DNA from: Rhizobium tropici CIAT 899
GTDB taxonomy: Bacteria > Pseudomonadota > Alphaproteobacteria > Rhizobiales > Rhizobiaceae
Assembly (NCBI RefSeq): GCF_000330885.1
Contig: NC_020059.1
Location: 2,035,001 to 2,099,000, forward strand
Direction: 5' to 3'
Length of the DNA: 64,000 nucleotides
Position 1 is the first letter of the stretch. Every line of letters starts with the position of its first letter. This document shows positions 54,824 through 63,559 of the stretch, in pieces. The notes beneath the pieces were generated by a model. The model searched no databases, was not told the DNA's origin, and saw nothing but the letters and a program-made list of their open reading frames with translations. A program made the position numbers and the translations under genes.

Positions 54824-54922
54824 AGCAATTCCAGGAAAAGTGCGTAGCGGTTTTTCGTCTGGAATTGCGTAAAAACAGAAGATAGAGCGTTTTCGCAATT
54901 CGAAAAAAGCGGAAAAGCTCTA
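54821..54922. repeat. RIME-like intergenic mosaic repeat
   Basis: A 102-base element with TAGAGC at 54821 and GCTCTA at its far end (54917-54922). Two palindromes: GCAATTCCAG/CTGGAATTGC (54825-54834 with 54859-54868, perfect) and TAGAGCGTTTTCGC/GCGGAAAAGCTCTA (54883-54896 with 54909-54922, two mismatches). The wording AGAGCAATTCCAGGAAAAGT and GCGTAAAAACAGA matches the RIME consensus of Rhizobium as I recall it (Osteras and colleagues). Both flanking stop codons lie inside the ends. Confidence 0.85.
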
Positions 54923-55720
54923 ATTCCGTGCGTCGCCGAGAATTGCCGCCAGCAGCTGCCCTTCGAGCTCTGCAAGCGCCGGATTGCCGTGACGGCGGGG
55001 ATGCGGATATGGAATATCGAGATCGAGCACGATCCGGCCCTCGTCCAGCACCACGACCCGATCGGCCAGATGCACGGCTTCGCTGACATCGTGGGTCACA
55101 AGCACGGCGGTAAAGCCGAGCTCACGCCAGACGCGGTTCAGCAGTTCCTGCATGCTGATGCGGGTCAAAGCATCCAGCGCGCCAAGCGGCTCATCGAGGG
55201 CAAGAATACCGGGCTTGCTGACGAGCGCACGGGCGAGCGCCACGCGCTGCTTCTGCCCACCGGAAAGGCTCGAGGGCCATTCACCGGCCTTCTCGGCAAG
55301 CTGCACCTCAGAGAGAACCGAAGCCGTTTCCCTCTTCGATACGTTTTGTGGCACGCCCTCGCCCAGGCCCACCGCAACATTGTCGGCGACGGAAAGCCAG
55401 GGCAGCAGCCGCGGCTCCTGAAAGACGATGCGTGTATTGGGCTGAGTGTCACCACCATCGACCGCTTCAAAGCGTAGATGACCGGCACTCGGCTCTTCCA
55501 GCCCCATCAGGATGCGCAGCAGCGTGCTCTTGCCGCAGCCGCTCTTGCCGATGACGGCGACGAATTGACCAGCGGGAATATCGAGATCGATGCCGCGCAA
55601 GACGCGGTTGTTGCCGAAACTCTTCTCCAGACCCTTGATATGGATGGCCGCAGCGCCCGCAGCCTGCGCGGCAACATTTTTGGCTTCCGCCCGTGGGCGA
55701 TCGAGTGTGTTGACGCTCAT
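54920..55720 (-). CDS. ssuB: Aliphatic sulfonate ABC transporter ATP-binding protein
   Basis: 266 residues from the ATG at 55720 after GGAGC. Walker [21 protein letters not shown] (near 55), signature [19 protein letters not shown], Walker [20 protein letters not shown], switch His [17 protein letters not shown]. The Q-loop segment is [14 protein letters not shown], and GALDALTR is the usual SsuB/TauB wording. Last gene of the ssu unit. Its TAG stop is supplied by the RIME repeat. Confidence 0.93.
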   Translation of the reverse strand: MSVNTLDRPRAEAKNVAAQAAGAAAIHIKGLEKSFGNNRVLRGIDLDIPAGQFVAVIGKSGCGKSTLLRILMGLEEPSAGHLRFEAVDGGDTQPNTRIVFQEPRLLPWLSVADNVAVGLGEGVPQNVSKRETASVLSEVQLAEKAGEWPSSLSGGQKQRVALARALVSKPGILALDEPLGALDALTRISMQELLNRVWRELGFTAVLVTHDVSEAVHLADRVVVLDEGRIVLDLDIPYPHPRRHGNPALAELEGQLLAAILGDARN

Positions 55721-55730
55721 GGGAAGCTCC

Positions 55731-56567
55731 TCAATTCCGATAGGCCGGATTCCAGCGCAAAGCCCTGCGCTCGATCGCCCGTGCGACGACATCGGCGAGC
55801 TTGCCGAGAATGGCGTAGATGACCAGCGTCAGCACTACGACATCAGTCATGCCAAACTCGCGGGCATTGTTGGCCATGTAGCCAATGCCCGACGATGCCG
55901 CGATCGATTCGGCAACGATGAGCGTCAGCCACATGATGCCGAGAGCAAACCGCAAGCCGACGAGAATGGACGGAAGTGCGCCGGGGAAGATGACCTTCCG
56001 GAACAGCGTCCAATTGCTCATGCCGTAGACCCGTCCCATCTCGATCAGCCCGCGATCGACATTGCGCACGCCGTGATAGGTGTTGAGATAGATCGGGAAG
56101 AGTACACCGAGCGCGGTCAGGAACAGCTTGGATTCCTCGCCGATCCCGAACCAGAGAATGACGAGCGGTACCATGGCGAGATGCGGAATGGTGCGCAGCA
56201 TCTGCAGCGTCGTATCGGTCAATTGCTCCGACAGCCGCGATACGCCGTTGGCGATGCCAAGCAGGAAGCCGATCGAGCCGCCGACTAGCAAGCCGGCGAA
56301 GGCGCGACCGGCGCTGACGAGGATATTGTTCGGCAGCTGTCCGGAAATCGTGGTCTGCCAGAAGGCGACCACGACGGCCGCCGGCGACGGCATGATGCGG
56401 GTGGAGATCCATCCAAGCGACGAGCCCAGCTGCCATGCCGCGATGACGACAACCGGCAGCAGGAACGGCAGAAACCTCTGGAACGAAATACCTTGCCGCG
56501 CGACCCTGGCCTGGCGTGCGCGCCGTTCCGAGACCACGCGGACGAAGGACGTGTCGAATGCCGACAT
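55731..56567 (-). CDS. ssuC: Aliphatic sulfonate ABC transporter permease
   Basis: 278 residues from the ATG at 56567 after AGGGAGATC; the frame runs back another 600 bases inside ssuD but only as a shadow. Six membrane helices: [20 protein letters not shown] first, then [20 protein letters not shown]. The coupling loop is [20 protein letters not shown] (the EAA-like motif of TauC/SsuC), followed by [20 protein letters not shown]. It begins 23 bases after ssuD and 10 bases before ssuB. Confidence 0.93.
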   Translation of the reverse strand: MSAFDTSFVRVVSERRARQARVARQGISFQRFLPFLLPVVVIAAWQLGSSLGWISTRIMPSPAAVVVAFWQTTISGQLPNNILVSAGRAFAGLLVGGSIGFLLGIANGVSRLSEQLTDTTLQMLRTIPHLAMVPLVILWFGIGEESKLFLTALGVLFPIYLNTYHGVRNVDRGLIEMGRVYGMSNWTLFRKVIFPGALPSILVGLRFALGIMWLTLIVAESIAASSGIGYMANNAREFGMTDVVVLTLVIYAILGKLADVVARAIERRALRWNPAYRN

Positions 56568-56590
56568 GGGGATCTCCCTTTGATCTGGCG

Positions 56591-57766
56591 TTACGAGCCG
56601 GAAACGACCTTGAGATTGCCGCCATGACTGCCGCCCGCGAAAATCTGCTTGGCGCCGAATTCGTTGCGGAAGCCGGCGCGCTGCTCGTCGCGCTTCAATC
56701 CCAGCTCGGGGAAGAGCAGTTCGGCCACACGATAAGCTTCCTCCAGATGCGGATAGCCCGAGCCGATCACGGTTTCGATGCCGAGCTCCTGATATTCCCG
56801 CAGCCTTGCAGCAACTGTCTTCGGCGATCCCACAAGTGCCGTACCGGCGCCAGCACGGACCAGGCCGACGCCAGCCCAGAGATTCGGCGAAACTTCGAGC
56901 TTGTCGCGGCGGCCGCCATGCAGCGCCGCCATGCGCTTCTGGCCAACAGAATCGGACTGGTTGACGAATTGCTCCTGGGCTTCGCGGATCGTCTCGTCGT
57001 CGAGCTTGGAGATCAGCTTGTCGGCCGCAGCCCATGCCTCTTCGTCCGTCTCGCGAACGATGAAGTGAAGGCGAATGCCGAAGCTGACCTCGCGCCCACG
57101 CTTGGCAGCGGCTGCGCGCACCTTTGCAATTTTTTCGGCCACCAGTGCCGGCGGTTCGCCCCATGTCAGATACTTGTCGACGCGACCAACCGAGAATTCG
57201 ATGCCGGCATCCGAAGATCCACCGAAATAGAGCGGCGGGCGCGGTGCCTGCACCGGCGGCAATCCAAGCCGCGCATTCGTCGCCTTGATATATTTGCCTT
57301 CGAAGGTGGACGATCCCGTCTCCAACAGCTCCTCCCAGACATGGAAGAATTCATCGGCATGGGCGTAGCGCTCATCGTGTTCCAGATGAATGCCGTCACC
57401 GGCGAGTTCCGCCGGGCTGCCGCCAACGACGATGTTCAGCAGCACGCGACCGTTCGAGACGCGATCGAGCGTCGAGGCAAGGCGCGCATAGTAGGCTGGC
57501 GAGGCCGTGCCCGGACGGATCGCGACCAGGAACTTCAGCTTCTGCGTATGCGCCGAGAGCGCCGCGGCCGTCACGAAAGACTCTTCGCAGGACACACCCG
57601 TCGGAAGCAACACGCCGGTATAACCAAGTCGGTCGACCGCCTGCGCGATCTGCTGGAGATAGCCGATCTCCGGGCCACGGTTGAGATCGGCCGTACCCAG
57701 ATAAGTGCCGTCGCCGGAGGTCGGAATGAACCAGAGAAAATCGATGGGTTTTGCGGTCGCGGTCAT
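56591..57766 (-). CDS. ssuD: FMNH2-dependent alkanesulfonate monooxygenase
   Basis: Releases sulfite from alkanesulfonates to give the aldehyde, for use as a sulfur source. 391 residues from the ATG at 57766 after AGGAAAG. Luciferase-like barrel: [38 protein letters not shown] (active-site Cys near 54), [53 protein letters not shown]. The segment RKEVSF-type [18 protein letters not shown] is usual. It needs FMNH2 from a separate reductase (ssuE), which is not in the window. Confidence 0.95.
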   Translation of the reverse strand: MTATAKPIDFLWFIPTSGDGTYLGTADLNRGPEIGYLQQIAQAVDRLGYTGVLLPTGVSCEESFVTAAALSAHTQKLKFLVAIRPGTASPAYYARLASTLDRVSNGRVLLNIVVGGSPAELAGDGIHLEHDERYAHADEFFHVWEELLETGSSTFEGKYIKATNARLGLPPVQAPRPPLYFGGSSDAGIEFSVGRVDKYLTWGEPPALVAEKIAKVRAAAAKRGREVSFGIRLHFIVRETDEEAWAAADKLISKLDDETIREAQEQFVNQSDSVGQKRMAALHGGRRDKLEVSPNLWAGVGLVRAGAGTALVGSPKTVAARLREYQELGIETVIGSGYPHLEEAYRVAELLFPELGLKRDEQRAGFRNEFGAKQIFAGGSHGGNLKVVSGS

Positions 57767-57841
57767 GAAGCTTTCCTGCTTTCTGGATGCGCGTGGTCGG
57801 GAGCCACTCCCGATGTTCGATCCGGATAATGGCATAGACTA

Positions 57842-57857
57842 TCGATTACATCGACAA
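57842..57857 (-). promoter_or_regulatory. Element upstream of ssuD shared with the ssuA promoter
   Basis: TCGATTACATCGACAA sits 76-91 bases before the ssuD ATG. A near copy, TAGATTATATCGACAA, lies at the same distance before ssuA (13 of 16 bases agree). On the coding strand the copies read TTGTCGATGTAATCGA and TTGTCGATATAATCTA, so the centre could be a -10 box or a regulator site. It suggests ssuD has its own promoter. Confidence 0.45.
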
Positions 57858-57907
57858 TATAGATTTTCTAATCGCCTGTATCTGGCGAAATATTTTTCCT
57901 GATAACG

Positions 57908-57936
57908 GCCCCGCCCGTAGTGTTTCGGGCGGGGGC
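57908..57936 (-). terminator. GC-rich stem-loop between ssuA and ssuD
   Basis: GCCCCGCCCG (57908-57917) pairs with CGGGCGGGGGC (57926-57936) with one bulged G and an 8-base loop, 24 bases past the ssuA stop. There is no clear U-tract, so it may act as a processing or stabilising stem that raises ssuA mRNA over the rest. Confidence 0.55.
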
Positions 57937-57959
57937 AATATCCGCGGATCTTGTCAGCC

Positions 57960-58928
57960 TCAGCTTGCCTTCGGCCGCCAGACGATGTCCGTGACGTTCA
58001 GCTTCTTCGGAACGATGCCAAGATTGTAGAACTCGTCAGCCAGCCCCTGCTGATAGGCGATCGCCGCATCTGTGATGGTAGAGACGCCGCCAAGATTCGC
58101 ACCGGGGCGCGTCAGCACCACCCGCGTCACCTCGGCCGGCACGCCGGTGATTTCAGACATGGCCTTAACGGTGCCGTCCAAATCCGATTGCGCCGCCGCC
58201 CCCACCTTGGCCAGTTCGTCGATGACGTCGATAATCACCTGCGGATTATCCTTAGTGAAATCGCCGTTGGCCAGGAAATAGCTGAAGGAATCGACGATGC
58301 CCCGCGCAGTCGCAAGGATGCGGGTATCCGGATCGGCCTCTGCAATGGCGAGATAGGGATCCCAGATCGACCAGGCGTCGATCGCGCCCGTCTTGAACGC
58401 GGCGGACGCATCCGGCGGCGTGAGATCGAGCGGCTGCACATCGTTGATCGTCAGCCCACCTTTGCGAAGCGCCTTGACGGCGACGTTATGGGCGCTGGAA
58501 CCGCGCTTGAAGGCAACCTTCTTTCCCTTGAGATCGGCAAGCGTCTGGATCGGCGAATCCTTGCGCACGAGAATGGCGGAGCTTTCGGGGCTGCCGGTGT
58601 AAATGCCGACATACAGCAGATTGCCATTGGCGGCCTGCGCAAACAGCGGCGGCACGTCGCCCGTCGCACCGAAATCGAGAGCACCGGCGCCAAGAGCTTC
58701 CAGCAGCGGCGGGCCGGATGTGAATTCCGACCATTCGACGGATATGCCGCGATCGGAAAGTCGCTTTTCCAACGCCCTTTGACGCTTTGCCAATGCCAAT
58801 ACGCTGTTCTTCTGCCAGCCGATCCGAAGCGTCGTCGCTGCGGCCGCACGTGACTGTCGAACGGAAGGCAAAGCGAAGGCAACCGCGGTCGCACCGAGAA
58901 GGCCGAGTGTCTGTCTGCGCGAAATCAT
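57960..58928 (-). CDS. ssuA: Aliphatic sulfonate ABC transporter substrate-binding protein
   Basis: 322 residues from the ATG at 58928 after AAGGGATC. The signal peptide has a twin-arginine motif, MISRRQTLGLLGATAVAFAL, cleaved near SRA-AA, so Tat export is possible. The mature protein matches SsuA: TLRIGWQKNSVLALAKRQRA, VEWSEFTSGPPLLEALGAGA, LDFGATGDVPPLFAQAANGN, LKGKKVAFKRGSSAHNVAVK and AWSIWDPYLAIAEADPDTRI. It heads ssuADCB. Confidence 0.93.
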   Translation of the reverse strand: MISRRQTLGLLGATAVAFALPSVRQSRAAAATTLRIGWQKNSVLALAKRQRALEKRLSDRGISVEWSEFTSGPPLLEALGAGALDFGATGDVPPLFAQAANGNLLYVGIYTGSPESSAILVRKDSPIQTLADLKGKKVAFKRGSSAHNVAVKALRKGGLTINDVQPLDLTPPDASAAFKTGAIDAWSIWDPYLAIAEADPDTRILATARGIVDSFSYFLANGDFTKDNPQVIIDVIDELAKVGAAAQSDLDGTVKAMSEITGVPAEVTRVVLTRPGANLGGVSTITDAAIAYQQGLADEFYNLGIVPKKLNVTDIVWRPKAS

Positions 58929-59006
58929 CGAAGATCCCTTTTCATGAGGCCTCGGCGCTTCCGCGGCCACCGGCTCGTTGTCGATGGCTTAAAGATCGCA
59001 AATCCA

Positions 59007-59022
59007 TAGATTATATCGACAA
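59007..59022 (-). promoter_or_regulatory. Element upstream of ssuA shared with the ssuD promoter
   Basis: TAGATTATATCGACAA at 79-94 bases before the ssuA ATG; on the coding strand TTGTCGATATAATCTA includes TATAAT. See the ssuD copy. A promoter -10 or a sulfur-regulator site (CysB/Cbl-like) are the two readings. Confidence 0.45.
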
Positions 59023-59195
59023 AGAAAATTATGAAGATTCACGACGATGGCGAAATTCCATTCCGATAAATGCAAAAATTGGAAATCAGATTTCACGTCG
59101 TATGCCATGGTGACAAGTTACCGGACAAATCGGTCTTTCGTCCCTCCGACCTTTCGGCTAAGCCTTCGAGACAAATTCGGTCACGGAGTTATGAA

Positions 59196-60068
59196 ATGGC
59201 AAAGGTCTCATTCATCGGCATGGGCGTCATGGGTTACCCCATGGCGGGGCATCTGAAGGTCAAGGGCGGACATGATGTCACCGTCTATAACCGCACCGTT
59301 ACCAAAGCCGAGGCATGGGCCAAACAATATGACGGCAAGTTTGCCCCTACCCCAGCTCAGGCTGCCGCAGGCGCCGATTTCGTCTTCACCTGCGTCGGCA
59401 ATGACGACGACCTTCGCTCGGTGACGACGGGCGAGAACGGCGTCCTTTCAAGCATGAAGGCCGGTTCCATCCTCATCGACAACACCACCGCAAGTGCCGA
59501 AGTCGCCCGCGAACTCTACGCAGCCGCCAAGGAAAAAGGCATTGCCTTCATCGACGCCCCGGTTTCCGGCGGACAGGCCGGCGCAGAGAATGGTGTTTTG
59601 ACCGTCATGTGTGGCGGTGACGAGGCCGTGTTCGAGAAGGCTCGTCCCGTCATCGACGCCTATGCCCGCATGGTCGGGCTGATGGGGGCTGTCGGCGCGG
59701 GACAACTGACCAAGATGATCAACCAGATCTGCATTGCCGGCATCGTCCAGGGACTCGCCGAAGGCATCCATTTCGGCAAGCAGGCGGGGCTCGATATCGA
59801 AAAGGTCGTTGAGGTCATTTCCAAGGGCGCCGCCGGTTCCTGGCAAATGGAAAACCGCCACAAGACCATGAATGCCGGTAAATATGATTTCGGCTTTGCG
59901 GTCGACTGGATGCGCAAGGATCTCGGCATCGTGCTCGAGGAGGCCCGCCGCAATCAGGCCAAGCTGCCGCTCACGGCCCTCGTCGACCAGTTCTACGGCG
60001 ACGTCCAGGCGATGGGAGGCAATCGCTGGGATACCTCCTCGCTGCTCGCGCGCCTGGACAAGAAGTAA
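59196..60068 (+). CDS. 3-hydroxyisobutyrate dehydrogenase-family NAD(P)-dependent oxidoreductase
   Basis: 290 residues from the ATG at 59196, nine bases after GGAG. Beta-hydroxyacid dehydrogenase layout: dinucleotide fold VSFIGMGVMGYPMAGHLKVK, YNRT, SILIDNTTASAEVARELYAA, substrate motif FIDAPVSGGQAGAENGVLTV, catalytic Lys in GAGQLTKMINQICIAGIVQG, and WMRKDLGIVLEEAR. It could be a 3-hydroxyisobutyrate, tartronate semialdehyde or glyoxylate reductase; the substrate cannot be told apart here. Convergent with the Lrp/AsnC gene. Confidence 0.92.
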   Translation: MAKVSFIGMGVMGYPMAGHLKVKGGHDVTVYNRTVTKAEAWAKQYDGKFAPTPAQAAAGADFVFTCVGNDDDLRSVTTGENGVLSSMKAGSILIDNTTASAEVARELYAAAKEKGIAFIDAPVSGGQAGAENGVLTVMCGGDEAVFEKARPVIDAYARMVGLMGAVGAGQLTKMINQICIAGIVQGLAEGIHFGKQAGLDIEKVVEVISKGAAGSWQMENRHKTMNAGKYDFGFAVDWMRKDLGIVLEEARRNQAKLPLTALVDQFYGDVQAMGGNRWDTSSLLARLDKK

Positions 60069-60096
60069 AAGGCTGCCGGAAAATCAACAGCTTCTG

Positions 60097-60124
60097 CTGA
60101 GCGCCTCATCAGAGCGGCGCTCAG
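60097..60124. terminator. Stem-loop between convergent genes
   Basis: CTGAGCGCC (60097-60105) pairs perfectly with GGCGCTCAG (60116-60124), 10-base loop. It sits midway between the stops of the dehydrogenase and Lrp/AsnC genes. T-runs are weak. Confidence 0.6.
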
Positions 60125-60130
60125 TCCATA

Positions 60131-60628
60131 TCAGTCCTCGTTGGACCTGGCATTTTCCAGCAGCATGTAATCGAGCGGCAGTTCCGTCGAATACTTGATC
60201 TGCTCCATCGCGAAAGCCGAGGAGACATCGCGGATTTCGATCTTGGCGATCATGCGCTTGTAGAAGGCATCGTAAGCGGCGATATCCGGGACGACGACAC
60301 GCAGCAGATAGTCCACGTCACCGCTCATGCGATAGAATTCGACCACTTCCGGGAAATCGGCGATCACTTCTGAGAAGCGCTTCAGCCATTCGATGGAGTG
60401 GCTATTGGTGCGGATCGAAACAAAAACCGTGACCTTCGTGTTGACCTTTTCCGGATCGAGCAAGGCCACGCGGCGGCGAATGACGCCATCCTCTTCCATC
60501 TTCTGGATGCGGCGCCAGCAGGGCGTCGTCGAGAGACCGACCTTCTTGGCAAGATCGGCTACGGCCAGAGTGGAATCCTCCTGCAACAGGCGCAGGATTT
60601 TGCGGTCTAGGCGGTCCATTTTAAGCAT
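60131..60628 (-). CDS. Lrp/AsnC-family transcriptional regulator
   Basis: 165 residues (MLKMDRLDRKILRLLQ; second ATG at 60619). N-terminal HTH: LDRKILRLLQEDSTLAVADL, AKKVGLSTTPCWRRIQKMEE. The C-terminal RAM/ligand domain (about 70-150) carries TKVTVFVSIRTNSHSIEWLK, VEFYRMSGDVDYLLRVVVPD and YDAFYKRMIAKIEIRDVSSA. Full-length regulator that senses amino acids in the family. The target is unknown; the divergent side holds the coupled uracil-DNA glycosylase/thermonuclease genes on the same strand. Confidence 0.94.
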   Translation of the reverse strand: MLKMDRLDRKILRLLQEDSTLAVADLAKKVGLSTTPCWRRIQKMEEDGVIRRRVALLDPEKVNTKVTVFVSIRTNSHSIEWLKRFSEVIADFPEVVEFYRMSGDVDYLLRVVVPDIAAYDAFYKRMIAKIEIRDVSSAFAMEQIKYSTELPLDYMLLENARSNED

Positions 60629-60686
60629 CCCTTCGAATTATATTCTCTCTATAGCTTGTTTTTAGCGAAAGAAAAGAAACTTTTTC

Positions 60687-61319
60687 TCAAGGAAGCAGGC
60701 TTTTCACACGTTGTTGTAACACGGGAAGCAACTCGGCCTCGAACCACGGGTTACGTTTCAGCCAGCCGCTGTTGCGCCAACTTGGATGCGGCAATGGCAG
60801 GACGGACGGCGACCGGTTGGTTAGAAGATAACGCCGCCACTGCGCGACCGTCTCGGTCATCGAACCCATGCGCTCCGCCCCAAGATGCCAAGCCTGCGCA
60901 TATTGACCGATTGTCACGATCAATTCGATCTGCGGCATCGCATCCATTGCCCGCTGCCGCCATAAAGGCGCGCACTCCTTGCGCGGCGGCAGATCGCTTC
61001 CAGTCTTGTCATAGCCTGGAAAGCAGAAGCCCATGCCCATTATAGCGAAATGATCCGGATTGTAGAAACTCTCGCGATCTACGGCGAGCCAGTGACGCAA
61101 ACGATCACCCGAGGCATCGTTGAACGGCAGACCGCTCTCGTGAACGCGCAATCCTGGCGCCTGCCCTGCGATAAGTATCCGTGCAGTCGATGATAGTGTC
61201 GCAACCGGACGCGGCTCATGCGGCAGGCGATCCGCTTCGCCCTTTGCCGGTGCATCCCGACAGAGACGGCAGGCCGCAATCGCCGAGCGCAGGATTTGCA
61301 ATTCGCTCTCCTGCTTCAT
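60687..61319 (-). CDS. Uracil-DNA glycosylase family protein (4Fe-4S type)
   Basis: 210 residues; its ATG overlaps the thermonuclease stop (ATGA). Motif 1 is ILIAGQAPGLRVHESGLPFN, with DASGDRLRHWL after it; the leucine-loop motif is LPHPSWRNSGW. Cysteines fit an iron-sulfur cluster: CRLC near residue 17, then MGFCFPG and KECAPLW separated by 16 residues. Family 4-like enzymes remove uracil from DNA. The protein differs enough from the canonical Thermus form that the exact subfamily is open. Confidence 0.88.
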   Translation of the reverse strand: MKQESELQILRSAIAACRLCRDAPAKGEADRLPHEPRPVATLSSTARILIAGQAPGLRVHESGLPFNDASGDRLRHWLAVDRESFYNPDHFAIMGMGFCFPGYDKTGSDLPPRKECAPLWRQRAMDAMPQIELIVTIGQYAQAWHLGAERMGSMTETVAQWRRYLLTNRSPSVLPLPHPSWRNSGWLKRNPWFEAELLPVLQQRVKSLLP

Positions 61320-61882
61320 GGAGCGCTCCAACCGACAAGCTGGCGCAAATAGCCGAGCCATCCGGCAATCGGGTCATTGTCATGGGCCATACGCTCCTCG
61401 CGCCGATAGTTGCTCGGCCTCTCGAAATCACTGGCCCAAAGCCCAGCCTTCGCCTGCCGTGCGCTCCGCTCTTCGCTTGCATAGCCGCCATAAGAAACCG
61501 CCATGCCACTGCGCACCATCGCGGCGTTGATATCGGCATCGCCGGCGACACACGTCACCAACAGGCGACCATAGCGATCTCTCTCCCGTCCCCGACATTC
61601 GGGCGCTCCGGTCTTAATCATTGTGGCAAGCGCCTTGCGTGCTTCTTCGCCGCAGGCCCAATCCGCGCCATTGCGTTGGCAGCGCTGCCGATATTCGGGA
61701 GCATCGATCCCTTTCAGTCTCAAGCGTTCGCCACCGGCGGAAAGCGTGTCGCCGTCAATGACATAAAAGCTGCCGTTTTGAACGATTTCCGGTCGATTGT
61801 TCATCTTCAACGCGAATAATGCAAGAATAGCAAGCAGCGCGAAAGTGACCACGCCGTCACGAAACAGGCGGCCCGACCGCAT
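61316..61882 (-). CDS. Thermonuclease (SNase) family protein
   Basis: 188 residues from the ATG at 61882 (GTG at 61885 is equally near AAAGGAGG). One N-terminal membrane helix or signal (GVVTFALLAILALFALKMNN). SNase domain: FYVIDGDTLSAGGERLRLKG, IDAPEYRQRC (the D-APE site), RERDRYGRLLVTC (catalytic Arg-Glu region), AMVRSGMAVSYGG. It is probably anchored on or exported through the inner membrane. The downstream UDG gene overlaps it by ATGA. Confidence 0.9.
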   Translation of the reverse strand: MRSGRLFRDGVVTFALLAILALFALKMNNRPEIVQNGSFYVIDGDTLSAGGERLRLKGIDAPEYRQRCQRNGADWACGEEARKALATMIKTGAPECRGRERDRYGRLLVTCVAGDADINAAMVRSGMAVSYGGYASEERSARQAKAGLWASDFERPSNYRREERMAHDNDPIAGWLGYLRQLVGWSAP

Positions 61883-62008
61883 CACGTTGTTGCCTCCTTT
61901 AAGAACAAATCCTTGGCGAAGATGGCAAACAAATCATTTCGGCGCAGCATCTTCTTAAGATTTAAACGCTAGGGTGTAGCTTCAGGCAGGCTAAGTTTCA
62001 ATGTAACC

Positions 62009-63538
62009 ATGAGCAACGGCGTCAGCACATCGACAGATAAAAACATTGTCGACCGATCGCGCAGTCACCGTAACCGGGCTGTGTCGAAGGCCGTGCGGCA
62101 AACGCGCGAGCGCCTGCAAAGCGGCCATAGCCGTAATTTCGACCGCGAACTGATGATGATGCATATCGACACCTTGCGGCAGAGTGCCGCCGTCGTGCCG
62201 ATCTTCGTCATCGTGGTTGCCGTTCTCGGCGTCTACCTGACGCGTGATGCCGGCATTCTCTTCTGGACCATTCCGATCCTCACGGCGCATGCCATCAACA
62301 TGCTGATCGGACGACGCGCCAAGAAGCAGGAAATGTCAGCCGAAAGCGCCAGAAAGTGGCGACAGCTGCTTTTGCTGGGGCAATTGCTCGTCGGCTTCTG
62401 TTGGGCTCTCTTTGCGATGCAAAATTGCGCGACCTGCGGCGGCGACAGTTTCGCCTTCTACAAGGGCACGACCCTGCTAGCGGCAATCTGCATTACGGCC
62501 ATGTCCAGCTTCATGCTGCCACGAGCTGTTCCGTTTTCCTTCGCACCGGCGACCGTGGCGCTTACCGTGGCAGCCATTCTGACGCGAAGGCCTTCCGATA
62601 TCGCCCTCACCGCAGCCATTGCGGTTGCCGTGATATTCTTCAGCTTCATCACCAACCGCATGTATCAGTCGAACCTGAAGATTCTCTCTTTCCAATCGGA
62701 GAAGGACGATCTGATCGCCGAACTCGAAGTCGCGAAATCAATGTCCGACGAGGCCCGTCGGCGTGCCGAAGAAGCAAATCTCGCCAAATCGCGCTTTCTT
62801 GCTTCCATGTCGCACGAGCTTAGAACGCCGCTGAATGCGATCCTTGGCTTTTCCGAAGTCATGTCGGCGGAGGTCATGGGGCCGCTCAACAATCCGACCT
62901 ATCGCGAATACACCAGTGACATCCATCGATCCGGCCAGCACCTGCTCAACCTGATCAACGAAATCCTCGACCTCTCTCGTATCGAGGCCGGCAAATACGA
63001 GCTGAACGAAGAAGCAATTTCTCTCCTCGATATTGCCGAGGATTGCATCGGCATGGTGCAGTTGCGTGCCCGCGCCAAGAATATTTCGATCTCATCGCAA
63101 TTCGAAGCGCAGCTGCCTTCCGTCTGGGCCGATGAGAAATCGATGCGCCAGGTGATCCTCAACCTCTTGTCGAATGCAGTGAAATTCACGCCGCAAGGCG
63201 GCGAGATCAGTGTCAAGGTTGGCTGGACGGCCGGTGGCGGCGAATATGTCGCGATCAAGGACAACGGTCCGGGCATTCCCGAAGAAGAGATCCCGATTGT
63301 GCTGTCGGCCTTCGGCCAGGGCTCTATCGCCATCAAGAGTGCCGAACAAGGTACGGGCCTCGGGCTGCCGATCGTACAGGCCATTCTCGCCAAGCATGAC
63401 GGCCAGTTCATGCTGAAATCCAAGCTGCGGGAAGGCACGGAAGTCATCGCCATCCTACCGCCCAAGCGCGTGCTGCAAAGCCTGCCGGCGGTCGAGGATG
63501 CCCCGCTAGCCGAGCGGCGAAAGAAGAGCTTCGCTTAA
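62009..63538 (+). CDS. Membrane sensor histidine kinase (PleC/PdhS-like kinase core)
   Basis: 509 residues. Five to six membrane helices between about 55 and 215 (SAAVVPIFVIVVAVLGVYLT, ILFWTIPILTAHAINMLIGR, LLLLGQLLVGFCWALFAMQN, FAPATVALTVAAIL, ALTAAIAVAVIFFSFITNRM). A short coiled linker follows, then the HisKA H-box FLASMSHELRTPLNAILGFS (His near 270), with N-box ILNLLSNAVKFTPQ, G1 DNGPGIPEEEI and G2 GTGLGLPIVQAIL. The H-box wording is that of alphaproteobacterial PleC/PdhS kinases. No response regulator lies nearby, so it is an orphan kinase. Confidence 0.92.
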   Translation: MSNGVSTSTDKNIVDRSRSHRNRAVSKAVRQTRERLQSGHSRNFDRELMMMHIDTLRQSAAVVPIFVIVVAVLGVYLTRDAGILFWTIPILTAHAINMLIGRRAKKQEMSAESARKWRQLLLLGQLLVGFCWALFAMQNCATCGGDSFAFYKGTTLLAAICITAMSSFMLPRAVPFSFAPATVALTVAAILTRRPSDIALTAAIAVAVIFFSFITNRMYQSNLKILSFQSEKDDLIAELEVAKSMSDEARRRAEEANLAKSRFLASMSHELRTPLNAILGFSEVMSAEVMGPLNNPTYREYTSDIHRSGQHLLNLINEILDLSRIEAGKYELNEEAISLLDIAEDCIGMVQLRARAKNISISSQFEAQLPSVWADEKSMRQVILNLLSNAVKFTPQGGEISVKVGWTAGGGEYVAIKDNGPGIPEEEIPIVLSAFGQGSIAIKSAEQGTGLGLPIVQAILAKHDGQFMLKSKLREGTEVIAILPPKRVLQSLPAVEDAPLAERRKKSFA

Positions 63539-63559
63539 ACGAAGCATGGACTCTGATTG

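Noticed and set aside
54821..54922. Reading the RIME-like element as a simple intrinsic terminator
   Set aside because: It could stop transcription from both sides, but the twin palindromes and resemblance to the known rhizobial repeat explain its structure better; no clean U-tract follows either stem.
56516..57829. A 437-codon plus-strand frame opposite ssuD
   Set aside because: Shadow of ssuD, which carries all SsuD motifs.
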